From: Ehretia macrophylla
Lineage: Eukaryota > Streptophyta > Magnoliopsida > Boraginales > Ehretiaceae
Direction: 5' to 3'
NCBI GenBank assembly: GCA_037974665.1
Contig: CM075773.1
Span: 64,324,763-64,388,762, forward strand
Length of the DNA stretch: 64,000 nt
Every line of letters starts with the position of its first letter. Position 1 is the stretch's first letter. The position numbers were made by a program, and so were the translations under genes. Positions 1-11,349 of this stretch are shown one piece after another. The notes under the pieces are model-generated. The model searched no databases, was not told where the DNA came from, and worked only from the letters and a program-made list of their open reading frames with translations.

Positions 1-286
1 CTTAAAAGCTGAACTTCCATTACAATTAGTTCATTTTGACATATATGGTCCAATGAATGTTAGAGCAAAGCATGAGGCCTTATATTTCATCGCTTTTATA
101 GGTGATTTTACTAAGTTTGGTCACATCTATCTAATATCACATAAGTCTGAAGCATTAGATTGCTTTAAACACTATGTGAATTTAGTAGAGAATCCACTAG
201 ACAAGAAAGTAAAATCACTAAGAACCGACCGTGGTCGAGAATACCTTCTAATCAGTTCAAAACTATTTGTGATGAAAAATGTATAT
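1..286 (+). pseudogene. copia integrase core fragment
   Basis: The translation holds the copia integrase core signature, with the residues KSLRTDRGREY (the second catalytic Asp in the usual S/RTDRGGEY setting) preceded by a block of the kind FIGDFTKFGHIYLI. Integrase inserts the cDNA copy into host DNA. The reading ends where the inserted gypsy LTR begins at 287. The fragment is part of a broken element and is not expected to be functional. Confidence 0.85.
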
Positions 287-3200
287 TGTAACAACTCGGA
301 CCCAGCATATAGCTTAACATACTTAAATGCATATAAATTGATGTATGTTTAAGTGTTATATGTATTTATGTGCTTATTTTAGTATTTAGATTTATATAAT
401 AGATTTATTATCTTATACTTTTCTTATTTTTCTTTAATGGGGACACTAGCATATATTAAATCAAATAAAAATGTTTTAACTATCATTTTGTCATTTTTAT
501 TTAACGAGATTATTCTTAGAACCTAATAGACTTATTTTCATCTTTTTAAAACGAGCACTGAGCCCAGGGTAAAAATTAAACTATTTAATTTTGCAAATCT
601 TGTATTTTTCCCTTAATATATATATGATTTTGGGCATATGTTCTTAATTTTTAATTGTATAGCACGTTGGGAGAGTGTGTTAGGAAAATGATTTTCATAC
701 CGTATGAATAGTAAAAATAATATTTTGGACTAGTTAGTTTGTAATTGATTTTGGGCTTTGAAATTTATATGCTTGCATTGTTATTCTTGGGCCAACTACA
801 TAATACATATTATATATACACGTTATAGCATACATATATACATATAACTTAGAAAAAAAAACAACAATCACCAAAACACCACCGCCAACCCGTCGGCTCC
901 TAGGGCCAAAGAAGAAGAAAGTCCACCTTGTATTTTACTCTTGTGTGCTCATCCAAGGCCCTTACAAGTTCATTCAAGTAATCCAAAGCCTTGTACAAGT
1001 AATTGTGGTGAAGGAGATTGCATATTTGTATTGTTTTTAATTAGGGTTCACTTTGAGATTTTTGCAATTATTGTGAAATGGTTTATCTATACTTAAATAT
1101 GCTTAAATTTCTCCTTATTGTATGTGTAGAGTACTCTTTTGAAGTTAGATGGTAGTTTTTATTGGTTAAAAATGGTGAATGATGTTTTGAGAAGATGATG
1201 AATAGTAAAAATTAGGGCTTTGCAAATGTTTTTGTTCTAGAAGTGATCAAACCTAGATTAGTGCCATTAATGGCTTAAAATTACTAGAGTTACAAAGAAT
1301 TAATTCAAAGTAGGTTTAAGGGCACTATTCACTCAGGACCATTGAATTAGGACCTGATGCTCGATTTAATAATTTATATGGACTCTAGGGATACTAAAAT
1401 TTTTGTACGATAAAAATTATTGAATTCCGATAATGTTGAATTTTGAGGACTTAATTGCGTATAAAATAGTGGCCTATTGATGTAGTGATCCGGGGTGAGA
1501 TTAAAGTGCTAATTAGTCTTATATATGTAGGATAGAGTCTAGAATACTTTTATGGCATTGAATTAATCATCAGTTTTGGTAGTTGTAGTTCAAAGTAACC
1601 ACGGGGCTTTTGGGACTTTTGTAATAGAAAGGTTAGATGTGGGTTTTCTTGGTTCTAGAAGGGGTCATAAAGTGTACTTGAAAGTATAGGATAATTGTTC
1701 GTGGATTAGGAGTCTTGTATTTTATATGTGCATTGAATTGAATTAATGATCTAAGGGGGGACTAGTTATAAACAAAGGTTATGGTTGTTGGAAATGGACT
1801 TCTAATTGAACAAATAGGTGTTTGAATGTATTTGTGTAATGAACTTACTTGTTTCGTGAAATGTCATGAAGTGAATTGTGTGGCTACTTGGTTAAAGTAT
1901 GCTTGTATCTTGTTATATTGCTAAATTGTTATATAATGTGAACTTTATTGCATTGGCTTTGAATGACAACTATGAGATTACTTGTGATAAGTATGTGTTC
2001 TACTACATGCTAGGGTTTGATTCATTGAGCCAATCCAAGGTGTTTAAGAGTGGATTCCAAGGTGAGGGAGTTTGCATTCTCTTGTGCATTTTAGTTTGAT
2101 TATTGCTTATAAATTGTATAGTTTAATGTAATTGCTTATATTTGTGTGTACTTTGTTATAATTAGTATGAATATATATACTTGTTCCTTGTTTATATTAT
2201 TATATTGCTTATAAAATTGTCTCGTAAAAATTATCTTGAACGGTTATTGAATCAGTTTTTCTTGGAAATTATAGATATCATTGAGTGAAAACTCTTATCG
2301 TTTGTTATTGTATTGTTATCGTGGTTGCGCAACCATTCGTATGGATGTGGTGGCCACTTACTGGGCGGCATCGGGCTTGCCAGTGGATGCCCATCATTCG
2401 TAGCTACTCCTTCTCTCGCTAGGGATGCCACCCTAGGGGAGCTGGGTCGTAGGATTTGGGGTACATCCTGAGTACACCGACTGGAGTTATAAGGGATGTC
2501 GGCTTATCATTATCGTTATCATTTCATCAATATATCTTGTTCATGGTTCATGGATCATGGATCGTGGTTCGTGGATCGAGGTTCGTGGTTTGTGCTCGTG
2601 ATCAACATCGTATCCTTTTGAGTAACTCTCGTTTGGGCCCCTGTTCCTTGAAGAGTTACCTTAATTGTATTATCGTGGTTGTTATATTTCTTTAATGTGT
2701 ATTATTTAGCTTGCTTGGTTGTATAAGTGTACTAGTTTTGTATTGTTAATTTACTTTATTGATAGTTATTCGCATTGCACGAAAGATTTTCAAAACTCTC
2801 CAGATATCTATTTTCCCTCCCTCACTGAGTAACTGTGTTGCTCACTCCCTATTTCTAACCATTTCAGGTTCGGTGTCTTCAGAGTCTAAGGAAAATAAAG
2901 TTCGAGAGTCTCCGTGATTGGACGCTTAGCTTTTATTGATTGATATATGTGGATTTATGTAAAGTGTTTGAGTAGCTTAGCTTATGATCTACTATATGAT
3001 TATAGAAGTTTTGTATGTAAATGTATTGATTCAGTGGGTTGTACTAAAGTCTTGTAAGATTTAGTAGTTAATGGCTGGCCTGTAATAACTTTAGTGATTT
3101 TCTTTAATTGATTGGATAGTTCGCTTGCTTGTGTGGGATGATTGACTTAAAATATAATAAAGTTAAGTAGATAAGATTAGAGTGGTATGATAATCGGTTT

Positions 3201-4000
3201 TAACACATGGAATTTCAATAGTTTATGTCAATGCATGCTTGTATATTTATTTTGCCATAATTAAGGCTCGGATGGCCTTAAGGTTTGAAGGGAGTTAAGA
3301 TATTGAAGGATGGGGTTATTCTGGAAGTTGTTTTATTGTCTTTGTGGCTATTTCTTCTGTTTGCAGGTAACCGGTTAGTCCTATAAACAGGGAAAACTCC
3401 GTCCATTTTTCTTTATTTTTTTGTCTTCGGGTTTTGGATCGAGGCTCCGATCTCATGAGGGATCGGGGTGTTACAGATGGTATCAGAGTATAGTTAGCTC
3501 TCAGCCAGGACAAGGTTCTTGGTCTGTTGGGTAGTAACACTTGAGTAGGTGCTTGTAAAGTGTGCCTTGAAAGAATGCGTGTGCCTGTATGAGACTTGTG
3601 TGTTTTGAAATGAATGTGTGCACCTGTGTGTTATGATTGCGTGATAAGTGCTAAATGTGTGTTATGTGTAGTGAAGTGGTCAATCGTGAATCGAAGTGAC
3701 TCCGTGACCAAATACTTGCTTGAATAGTTGATTATAGATGTGTGTATTTAAGTTCTATGAGATAGATTGTGTTGTTAATTGTATTTGAACTATCTTGTTG
3801 AACAAACTGAATTTCATACTCTTGTATATCCATAGTTGTATACTAGTTAAAGAGTATTTGTATATATGCCATATTTTCATAGTATGTGAACATTGCATCA
3901 AATATATTATGAATGTATTAGAGAGTATACATCTTATGTGAAACCCACTGTATACATGCATTACCCTTAAACATGGTAAGTAAACACTTTCCCCTATAAG
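287..4000 (+). mobile_element. Ty3/gypsy (Tekay-like) LTR plus leader inserted in copia
   Basis: The insertion starts with TGTAACAACTCGGACC at 287 and the LTR ends with GGGGTGTTACA at 3475, giving a 3.19-kb LTR. Two bases later lies TGGTATCAGAG (3478-3488), the initiator-Met tRNA primer-binding site used by many plant gypsy elements. About 500 bp of untranslated leader follow before copia sequence resumes near 4000. The LTR shares blocks with the other Tekay-like LTRs in this window: a TGTGTTAGGAAAATGATTT block, an ATCGTGGTTCGTGGATC block, a GCATTGCACGAAA block, TTTCAGG, and ATTAGAGTGGTATGATAA. No gag-pol or second LTR is present here, so only the 5' end of the element survives. The right boundary is approximate. 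Confidence 0.75.
3478..3489 (+). other. tRNA-Met primer-binding site of the inserted gypsy LTR
   Basis: TGGTATCAGAGT sits two bases after the LTR end. This is the standard initiator-methionine tRNA complement used to prime minus-strand synthesis in plant chromoviruses, and it shows that the preceding 3.2 kb is a 5' LTR on the plus strand. Confidence 0.8.
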
Positions 4001-4289
4001 GAGATGGTTAGTGGTGGACTAATCGCAAGAGGGAGCAGCTGACTAGATGCTTGCTAGGATTCATAATGGGCATGCTCTTTGGTATTCCTACATGATATTC
4101 TTATTAGTCTTCTTCTTCAGCTATTATAATTGGAATAGAAATAGAGCTTCCATTTAGTGATCCAAGTGGGAAAGAAACACCAGTTAATCATTTCAAATAT
4201 GAATCAATTTTAAAGCCAATTATTGAGTTCACTTTAAACCCCTACATAAAGAAGTAGTCGTAAAAGCATTACTCTTCATTTTGAGATTG

Positions 4290-5805
4290 AAAGAGAATAT
4301 TTTATGGTCACTACTCAAGATGATGATGAGCCCAAGAATGCGTCTCAAGCTCTATCATCCTCCACATGGCAAAGTTGGATTAAAGCAATGGAAGAATAAA
4401 TAGATTCCATGAAGAAAAACCAAGTGTAGGCATTGGTTGATCTTCCGCCTAAGAGGAAAGAAATTATAAACAAGTGGGTTCTTAAAATTAAATGGAAGAC
4501 AAGTGGATCCATTGAGAGATATAAAGATCGCCTAGTGGCTAAGGGTTTTACCCAAATAGAAGGTATATATTATGAGAAAACTTTTTCTCTAGTGGTTAGG
4601 TTTGTCTCAATCCACTAGATTTTAGTAATTGTCGCTCATTTAGACCTGGAATTATATCAGATGGATTAAAAATGGTATTTCTCAATGGAGAACTGGATAA
4701 AGAGATCTATATGGAGTAACTTGTAAGATTCATAGAAAAAAGTCAGGAAAACAAAGTATACAAGCTCCAAAGATCTATCTATTAATTGAAGCAATTATCT
4801 AGACAGTGGTATCTAAGGTTCCATCGATAAATTATTTCGTATGATTTTACAATGGTTCAAGAAGACCACTGTGTATATATCAAACAGTCTAAGAATAGAT
4901 ATATGATTCTATCACTCTATGTTGATGATATTTTGTTGGTTGGAAATAGTAAGGAGTATATAATCACTGTCAAGAAGTGGTTATACTCAATCTGGAAATG
5001 AAGGATATGGGTAAAACAGCACATGTACTAGGAGTCAAGACCCAAAGGGATCAATCGAAGGGACTTCTTGCTTTGTCGCATAAATCCAACATCAAGAAAG
5101 TCCTTCAACGATTCCAAATACAAGACAACAAACCCATTGAAACTCTATAGTCAAGGGTAAAATCCTGAACCAAATGATATGTCCCAAAACTCAAAAGAGA
5201 TAGATGATATAAAAATTGTTCCTCATGCGAGTGTTGCAGATAGTTTGATGTATGACATGATGTGTACAAGGCCAGATATTTGTTTTGCCATAGGATTGGT
5301 AAGTCGTTATCAATCAAATCCTGGATGAGCTTATTGGAAGGCTATCAAGAGGATCCTAAGATATTTGAAAGGCACTTTGGACTATTGTCTATGTTACCAA
5401 GCAGTTGATCTAAATCTGAAGGGATTTACAGATGCTGATTGGGAATATGACCCAGATAAGCATAAATCAACTATTGAATATGCTTTCTTGCTAAATAGTA
5501 GGACTATTTCTTAGTGTAACAATAAGAAAATATGCATATCATTATCAACTATGGAGGTTGAGTTTGTGGCTTGCTCAGCAATTGTGAAAGAAGCAATGTG
5601 GCTTAAGAGGTTCTTGTTGGACTTGAGAGTAGTCACAAATGCTGAGAAACGAGTGATATTCTATTGTGATAGTCAAGTAGTCATTGCCTATACCAAAGAT
5701 TCAAAATACCATGGCAAGAAAAAACACATAGACATTAAGTATAATTTTGTAAAAGGCATGGTGACAAAGAAAGAAGTGATTATTGAACATATTTCTACGC
5801 AATAG
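4290..5805 (+). pseudogene. copia reverse transcriptase and RNase H region
   Basis: RVT_2-type blocks can be read in order: a segment with NKWVLKIKW and [15 protein letters not shown] near 4460-4560, the catalytic YVDDILL motif near 4918-4940, and the copia RNase H end with MEVEFVACSAIVKEAMWLKR at 5551-5610 and HIDIKYNFVKG near 5730. The protein would copy element RNA into DNA in the virus-like particle. The region is broken in many places and cannot be expressed as one protein. Copia identity rests on domain order (integrase before RT) and on the KARLVAKGF-type motif. Confidence 0.9.
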
Positions 5806-7068
5806 ATGGTTGCTAAACCTCCCCACTAAGCCAATCCCTAGAAATGTATATTTGTCACATGTAAAATCTCTAGGATTACGTTGAATCTGGCGTATATGTT
5901 CTGTGTGTTGTTAAATGATTATTTATATACTTATACAATTGTATATTTTAGTTGCCAATTCGATGAATAAAATATTTTCATGCATTTGAGTAGTGTTTAA
6001 TCTTTGTGATATATATGAATGAAACAAGGTATGAGTATGTTAGCACATATTATTGGAATCGAAAAGTATGTTTGTAGGTATTTGAGATTGGCTCTTTATA
6101 CGAGCAATCGCCTCTGGCATAGTGGGTGTGTACGGAGATGAGACGATGTGAGTTAGTTTGTATTTGTCAAAAAATATTATACTCATACAAGGACGGTCAT
6201 CTTAAGAATTAGTTAGTAATTAGTTCCTATGACGGTTGTTAAGATGAGACTTTTTAGTTGTATATGTTACAACTAAACATTGATATAAAGTCGATATGGA
6301 TTTTCACAATCCATTTGACCTGTTTATAGCTAGATGAGCAACCTTCATTACTCTATGTATTAAGTTCGAGGAATTAGGTTAGTTACTAAGTGATAACTAA
6401 ACTAAAATCTGTATGGTGTTTGATTTGAATAAATACATATGCCCATTTTTTTAAGGAAGTCACACCATAACACATGTTTCATACCAGGCCCCCGCTTGAA
6501 AGCTCGAGCGCGATCGCTCGTCTGAATAAGATCTGTGCTCTAACAACTATATAATGGAGTACATGAATGAATCCCTACTTCACCACTGTATGAGACCTTG
6601 AAGCAGTAAATTCTTCTTTGGATACCCTTAGTGACCTACGCTCATATTCTGATGAATAAAGTTTAATGTTAGCTACCTTGGTACTGTGTCACCTAAAGAT
6701 CACGTAAGATTCGGTCATATGGGACACAACCAAGAAAACGGTTGACTTGACTTAAAAGGATATTAGAGTGAAGGGAAGATTGTTCACATCTAGCGCTTCA
6801 TGTGTTCATAGGTCGACTAGTTATATAATCTTTGAGATCTACCATAACTATGGATACATGGTTGAGATTTTAAAGGTCAAGCATAGTCTCAGAGGGATTA
6901 GGTGTGCATTGACTGATGTGAATTTAAATTGGTCCAGGGTATAGCCCCATTTGTTGTGTATTTGCGAGTCGCATGACTTATTTGCCTATAGGGTTTGATT
7001 AATCTTCGCGATTGGTTAGTAGAGAGATAACGGTGGATATGGTTTTGTCCATCTTTTACGAGTAGGAG
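5806..7068 (+). other. copia 3' noncoding region
   Basis: There is about 1.26 kb between the end of RNase H and the 3' LTR with no long open frame in either direction. Its right edge is a short purine-rich tract (GAGTAGGAGA), a plausible polypurine tract, directly before the LTR. A long 3' noncoding tail is common in some plant copia lineages. No other gene is visible. Confidence 0.5.
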
Positions 7069-7450
7069 ATGTTAGAAATAGGGTCATGGGTCGCCCAAAA
7101 TATGCTGACCCAACCCAAATAAAATAATTTTGTGGGAAGTCTATATGATATATAAGCCAAGAAACAGAATGATACGTTCAATTCTGATTCCAGGCGAAAA
7201 CTTAAAACTCTCTCTACTCTCTCATCTCTTAAAAACACCAAGCATAACCCAAGGCACTTAGATTGTGAAGCAGAAAGGCTACAATCTCGTATTGTAGACT
7301 CTGATACTGTGCATACCGCAATGGAACAAGCAAAATCTCTTGCAGATTATTCTTCCATAAAAAATGTGTCTTCTTTTAATATTTTCAGTTTTATAAAGAT
7401 TGTACGATTATTCTTAAAAATCTCATTTTCGATATTTATGTGTTTGATAT
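7069..7450 (+). repeat. copia 3' LTR (right end uncertain)
   Basis: The LTR begins TGTTAGAAATAGGGTCATGG at 7069, right after the purine tract. A TATA-like stretch (ATATGATATATAAG, about 7142-7156) is followed by a CT-rich leader with ACTCTCTCTACTCTCTC (about 7207-7223), the layout of a pol II promoter in an LTR. The other LTR is outside the window, so the right end is only an estimate. Confidence 0.6.
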
Positions 7451-8336
7451 GTGGTGAGAAAATTAAATGGAAAGTTGCATGACACTTTTGAGCTTTTTCG
7501 TTGTCGAAAACTTGCAACCACCCACTACACATTTTTCTTTTAAAACAAACATCTAATAATAGAAGAAGATTGTTTTTTTTTTTTTTATTACTTAACCTCA
7601 CTTTTCTTAAGAAATACTTTTTGCCTAACTTTACAAGGTTAAATGTTCAATTTTAAAAAATTTAGAGGGCTATGGCCCCATTATTCCATGAGGGTTCGTC
7701 AATGAGTATCTAGAGTAACCAAAGGAGACTCTGAGTGAGGGGAAAAAATATTATTAACGTGTAGTTCAAGATGAGGTTGATGTGCTATATAATTCTTATC
7801 ATTTTTTAGTTTAATTTTGTTATCTATATCTTGTCTCTTAGATGGTTATCATATGATCCAGTACTTAATAAAAATTTCCCACAAATACTTTTCTTTGGGA
7901 TATATATTTGTTTCACAATATTGGCGGTGAAGGCTTGCAAGGTTGGCTTCCAAGGTGATCCTATGAATGCTTCAATGATGTTCAGAATTATATTACATAA
8001 GGCTAGCTTTGTGTTCATGACTATTGTTTCCTTCTTCATTTTTTATTCTTTCGTTCGGCTAAATTTTAGAGATCATCTTTAACAATGTAAAATAATGGCA
8101 TTTATTTCCAAATATTTTCGTTCTAATTCATGCACGTTTTAGCTTGAGAGGTGTTTGGCTTTGTTCAAGTTAATAGAGATAAGTAAGGAAAAATATGTCA
8201 GCTAGTTATGTACATTTGTTGCTTAAATTAGTCTAATTCTAGAGTATCAACTTATCAAAGGAAAAAGAAAAAAGGAGGGTGAGATACTTCTAAAATAATC
8301 TCTAATTCGTAAATTCTTTTGCCAAACACACTTAAT
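7451..8336. other. AT-rich DNA, no recognisable gene
   Basis: I see nothing that can be assigned here. One open frame on the plus strand (7831-8082, 83 codons) encodes a hydrophobic peptide with two likely membrane spans, around FFGIYICFTILAVKA and VFMTIVSFFIFYSF. It has no family signature that I recognise and may be chance or part of a decayed exon. A poly(T) run at 7570-7586 may be the tail of a minus-strand retroposon. Confidence 0.4.
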
Positions 8337-8519
8337 GAACCTTTATGGACATCTATGGTTTTCTCATGTTACATTTTGTTTGTTTGTTGCAATTCGTTCT
8401 TTGCTAAATTCTGTTACTTGATGTTTTTATCAAATGAACATTTTGTATTCTTTGACTTTTATTTAATGAAATCTCACATGAGAAAAAGAAAAAAAAAAAG
8501 AGAGAACCTTTATGGACAT
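8337..8519 (+). mobile_element. Short poly(A) retroposon with 16-bp target duplication
   Basis: The 16-mer GAACCTTTATGGACAT occurs exactly at 8337-8352 and 8504-8519. Between the copies lie 151 bp ending in an A-rich tail (AAAAAGAAAAAAAAAAAG), with an AATGAAA polyadenylation-like signal about 25 bp before it. An exact direct repeat plus an A tail is the hallmark of target-primed reverse transcription. The body has no pol III boxes that I can see, so it is either a severely 5'-truncated LINE or a retrocopy of an mRNA 3' end. Confidence 0.75.
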
Positions 8520-8756
8520 GATTAAATGGGTCAAAATAAGCCAAATTACATCATGTAGCTGCCACTCAATGTTGAAGTTGGGAATATTAGAGGGTATTTG
8601 AATTATTTTATTAAATTGAAAAAAAAAGAGGGCTGCTTAGCTTTTTAAGTGCTTCCTCTTAAGTGTAAAGAAATCTATTTTTAAAAAAAATAAAAAATAA
8701 AGGCATCTCATAAATTTGATGGCAAAACAATTGAGTTTAAGATCTCATAAATCTCT

Positions 8757-8985
8757 TCCCTACACACACAAAATATCTTCACTACACAGACATACACGAC
8801 ACATACAGAGTTTTTATACAACGCAGACATATATGCACACATAGAGTTCACACATAACACACACGCATCACAGACACACAACCCACCCGTCCACGCACAC
8901 ATATCACGCACATACACAAATGCATACCGCATATCACATGCACATACACAAACAGACTATCATACGCACACAAACACATGCATAG
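8757..8985. repeat. Degenerate CA-rich microsatellite
   Basis: About 230 bp rich in ACAC, CATAC and CACAGAC units, for example TACACACACAAA near 8760 and ACACAAACACATGC near 8970. It is imperfect throughout. The open frames that cross it encode low-complexity Cys/Val peptides and are not genes. Confidence 0.75.
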
Positions 8986-8987
8986 AG

Positions 8988-9175
8988 GGTGGGGTGGGTC
9001 GCTTGTTAGGGGCTTTTCGGGGGTCGTAGGGTGGGAAGTCGCGGGGTGGGAGGCATTTGCTAGAGGGGTTTGTAGCAGTGGGGAGAGGTGGATGCTGGCT
9101 GCAGGGTGGGATGGGGCTACTGTCTAGGGTGAAGGTGGGTGGGGACTGCGGCGAGGGGGTGTGAGTGGGTTGATG
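8988..9175 (+). repeat. G-rich block with potential G-quadruplex tracts
   Basis: The plus strand carries many runs of three or more G in a short space, such as GGGTGGGGTGGG near 8988 and GGTGGGTGGGGACTGCGGCG near 9130, giving several candidate G-quadruplex sets. It directly follows the CA-rich block and is far more GC-rich than its surroundings. The opposite strand gives a proline-rich open frame (8960-9247) that I attribute to composition only. Confidence 0.6.
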
Positions 9176-10447
9176 GACTGATGCTAAGTATTGGTTATTG
9201 GGTTCGGTCAGTGGCAGGCCCAAACACTCAAAGTGAGAAAAATACATTCGTGTAGTAAAAGAAGTTAGAGTATGTTATCATACAATGAAAATGTTCAATA
9301 TACTAATTTTTTTTTATAAAAAAAAAACCAATAAAAAAGAAAAAATTATTTTTTTTTCAAAAATAAGTCCGCCACAAGGTACGGTCAAGTCGGATTTCTA
9401 GTGTTAGAATGAGTAAATGGAACTTTATGTTTTTTTTTTCAAGTTATTTCATATTATATATTATGGAAGGATGATAACTTCTCAACATAAAGATTTTGTT
9501 GAATATTTCTATCAAGTTAAATTTGTTTATAGACAAGAAATTTTATTTATTTATTTTTAATCCATTGCGATTTGTCATTATTTTAGAACTTCTTTTCATT
9601 TCTTTTAAAAACCTTTTAAGTTTTCTTTTAAAAAACTATTATTTTTTATTCATTAACGGGTCAGGTCAGGTACCTGCAAGTTTTTAAATATTTAACGAGT
9701 TCGGGTTTGATAAGCAAAATCTAAACCCGACGGATTTCCTTCATGGGTTTAGTTTTATAAAATTTTAACGGGTATCCGACCCATTTTTATTCATATTTAT
9801 GTTACCTTTTAACGGCAAACTAACGATAAAAACTAATCTGGTGACTTTTTGCAAATAGTAATTATTTGCGTTACTTGTTTGAACAATGAAAATTAAATTA
9901 AAACTCCAAATAAACATGAGAAAATTTTGGTGAAAGTTTCGCTTTACCATTCCAGAACACAAGGAATGTATTATTTACCTGCTTTGTGAAATTCTACCTA
10001 TTTTCACATTAATTAAACTTGTCCTTATTTTCTAAGTTGCATGCCCATTTGGGCTCATATAAAATCTTTCACAAATCATTCACTAAAAATTAAACTATTC
10101 AGCCCATTTTTTTAATATTCTCAGTCGGTATGCCTATGTCTGCTAGGACCTAGGAAAGTGGTCCTCCATCTTTCTCTAGAGTTCATGCTTAACATTAGGT
10201 CCTATATGGACCCAACTATCCAACTTTTGAACCTTTTATATGTTCAATTCCGCTATCCAAAAGAAGAAAAAGGAAAAGATAGTTTTGTTGATGCAGAGCC
10301 GCAAGCATGTGAGTCTTACACGAGCATTAACCCATTTTAAGAAAAGCTTTTGAAAGTGTAAAAGATGGACCACTGATTCTCTAATAAAACTGCATGTGAA
10401 CTTAATCCTCTTAGTCAAATTGTTCAAAAGCTATCAACCAAACTACC
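9176..10447. other. AT-rich DNA with degenerate CGGGT motifs, no gene
   Basis: No family-bearing open frame is present. Around 9655-9780 there is a cluster of GGTCAGGTCAGGTACC, TTCGGGTTTG, AAACCCGACGG and GGGTATCCGACCC. This type of sequence recurs in dispersed plant repeats, but I cannot name the family or its ends here. Poly(A)/poly(T) runs are frequent (for example 9308-9360). Confidence 0.4.
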
Positions 10448-10582
10448 GGGCCTTTGGTCTAGTAATATACTTCTCGTTATGATTGTGAGAGATTGCGAGA
10501 TTGTGAGATCAATTTTCGTGGATAACATCTTTTAATATGTATTGTATAACTTAAACCTCCTTTTAATTAATCAAAAAAAAAA
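10448..10582 (+). mobile_element. tRNA-derived SINE with tRNA-Pro-like head
   Basis: The head begins GGGCCTTTGGTCTAGTAATA, which closely follows a plant tRNA-Pro 5' half. It includes a pol III A box (TGGTCTAGTAA, about 10455) and continues TTCTCG as in the tRNA anticodon arm. A B-box-like GATCAATTT lies about 50 bp on. The body ends in an A10 tail at 10573-10582. A short repeat AAAAGCTAT on both sides (about 10425 and 10579) could be a target duplication, but it would put the start about 15 bp further upstream. SINEs are moved by LINE enzymes. Confidence 0.6.
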
Positions 10583-11045
10583 GCTATTTAAACATGTGTA
10601 TATATACATATACATATACATTCTAAAACATTGATACGATAAATTATAATACAACGCATAAAGCAATAATTAAAAAGTATTTTTATTATACTTAAATGTT
10701 AAAAGATTAAGTCTTAGATAAATAGTCTCGAGTTTTCAATTCATATATATAAATGCATATGCCATTTGAAAAATATTCATCACTCTATAAGTATTTTTTC
10801 ATTTTCATTGGTATAGTAACTTGCATAGACTAAATGTCTTATTAGATACTAATACCATTCGAAAGAGTTCAAGAAAAACTTGTATGCAATAAAATTAGCA
10901 TTGTGTGTTCAGAAAATATTAAGTATTAAACAAGTGTTGAAAAATGAAAAACAATTCTTTTAATCCAACATGTATGAAGGAGTACTTGAACATTTATCAA
11001 GTGTCGAACAAGTGGTGAAAGATTGCAAACGGGTGCGAGCTCAAC

Positions 11046-11275
11046 AGAATTTCTGCATGAGCTATGGCAAGTTGAAGCTAATTCAGAAGTGAAACTATGG
11101 CAAGTGAAACTATAAGATAATTTCTGCATGAACTATGGCAAGTAGTGTAGTTATTTTCTTTATACTATAGGATTATTAGTGAAACTATGGCAAGTGAAAC
11201 TATAAGATAATTTCTGCATGAGCTACGGCAAGCAATTATTTTCTTTGTGCTATAGGATAATTAGTGAAACTTTGG
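11046..11275 (+). repeat. Tandem repeat of about 85-90 bp
   Basis: The unit contains GTGAAACTATGGCAAGTG, TAATTTCTGCATGA, CTATGGCAAG and TTATTTTCTTTATACTATAG. Unit starts are visible at 11089, 11179 and 11264, with a partial unit before 11089. Copies are nearly identical, which points to recent local duplication. It is not coding. Confidence 0.7.
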
Positions 11276-11349
11276 GTCACATAATTAATATTGAAACAAT
11301 CGGTACGTAGTCTTTTGACATTTCGAGAAAAGGTGATTACTGTTTGTTT

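Larger units (their letters stand above)
1..7450 (+). mobile_element. Ty1/copia retrotransposon, 3' part, broken
   Basis: A copia-type order is visible on the plus strand: integrase core at the window edge, then a reverse transcriptase/RNase H region (about 4290-5805), a long 3' noncoding stretch, a purine-rich tract and a 3' LTR starting with TGTTAG at 7069. The 5' LTR, gag and protease lie off the left edge. The element is split by a gypsy LTR insertion from 287 to about 4000. It is a fossil with more than ten breaks. The right end of the LTR cannot be fixed because no partner LTR is in the window, so 7450 is an estimate. Confidence 0.85.

Noticed and set aside
1899-2695. Short plus-strand frames inside the 3.2-kb gypsy LTR
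   Set aside because: They are within an LTR, match noncoding blocks shared with other LTRs here, and have no motif.
7831-8082. Small membrane protein gene
   Set aside because: Two hydrophobic spans are visible, but there is no family signature, and an overlapping antisense frame of similar length exists. Not enough support to call a gene.
8960-9247. Proline-rich minus-strand frame
   Set aside because: Explained by the G-rich composition of the plus strand, with no domain and no upstream signals.
10448-10500. Genuine tRNA-Pro gene
   Set aside because: Only the 5' half matches. The cloverleaf cannot be completed and an A tail follows, so it is a SINE head.
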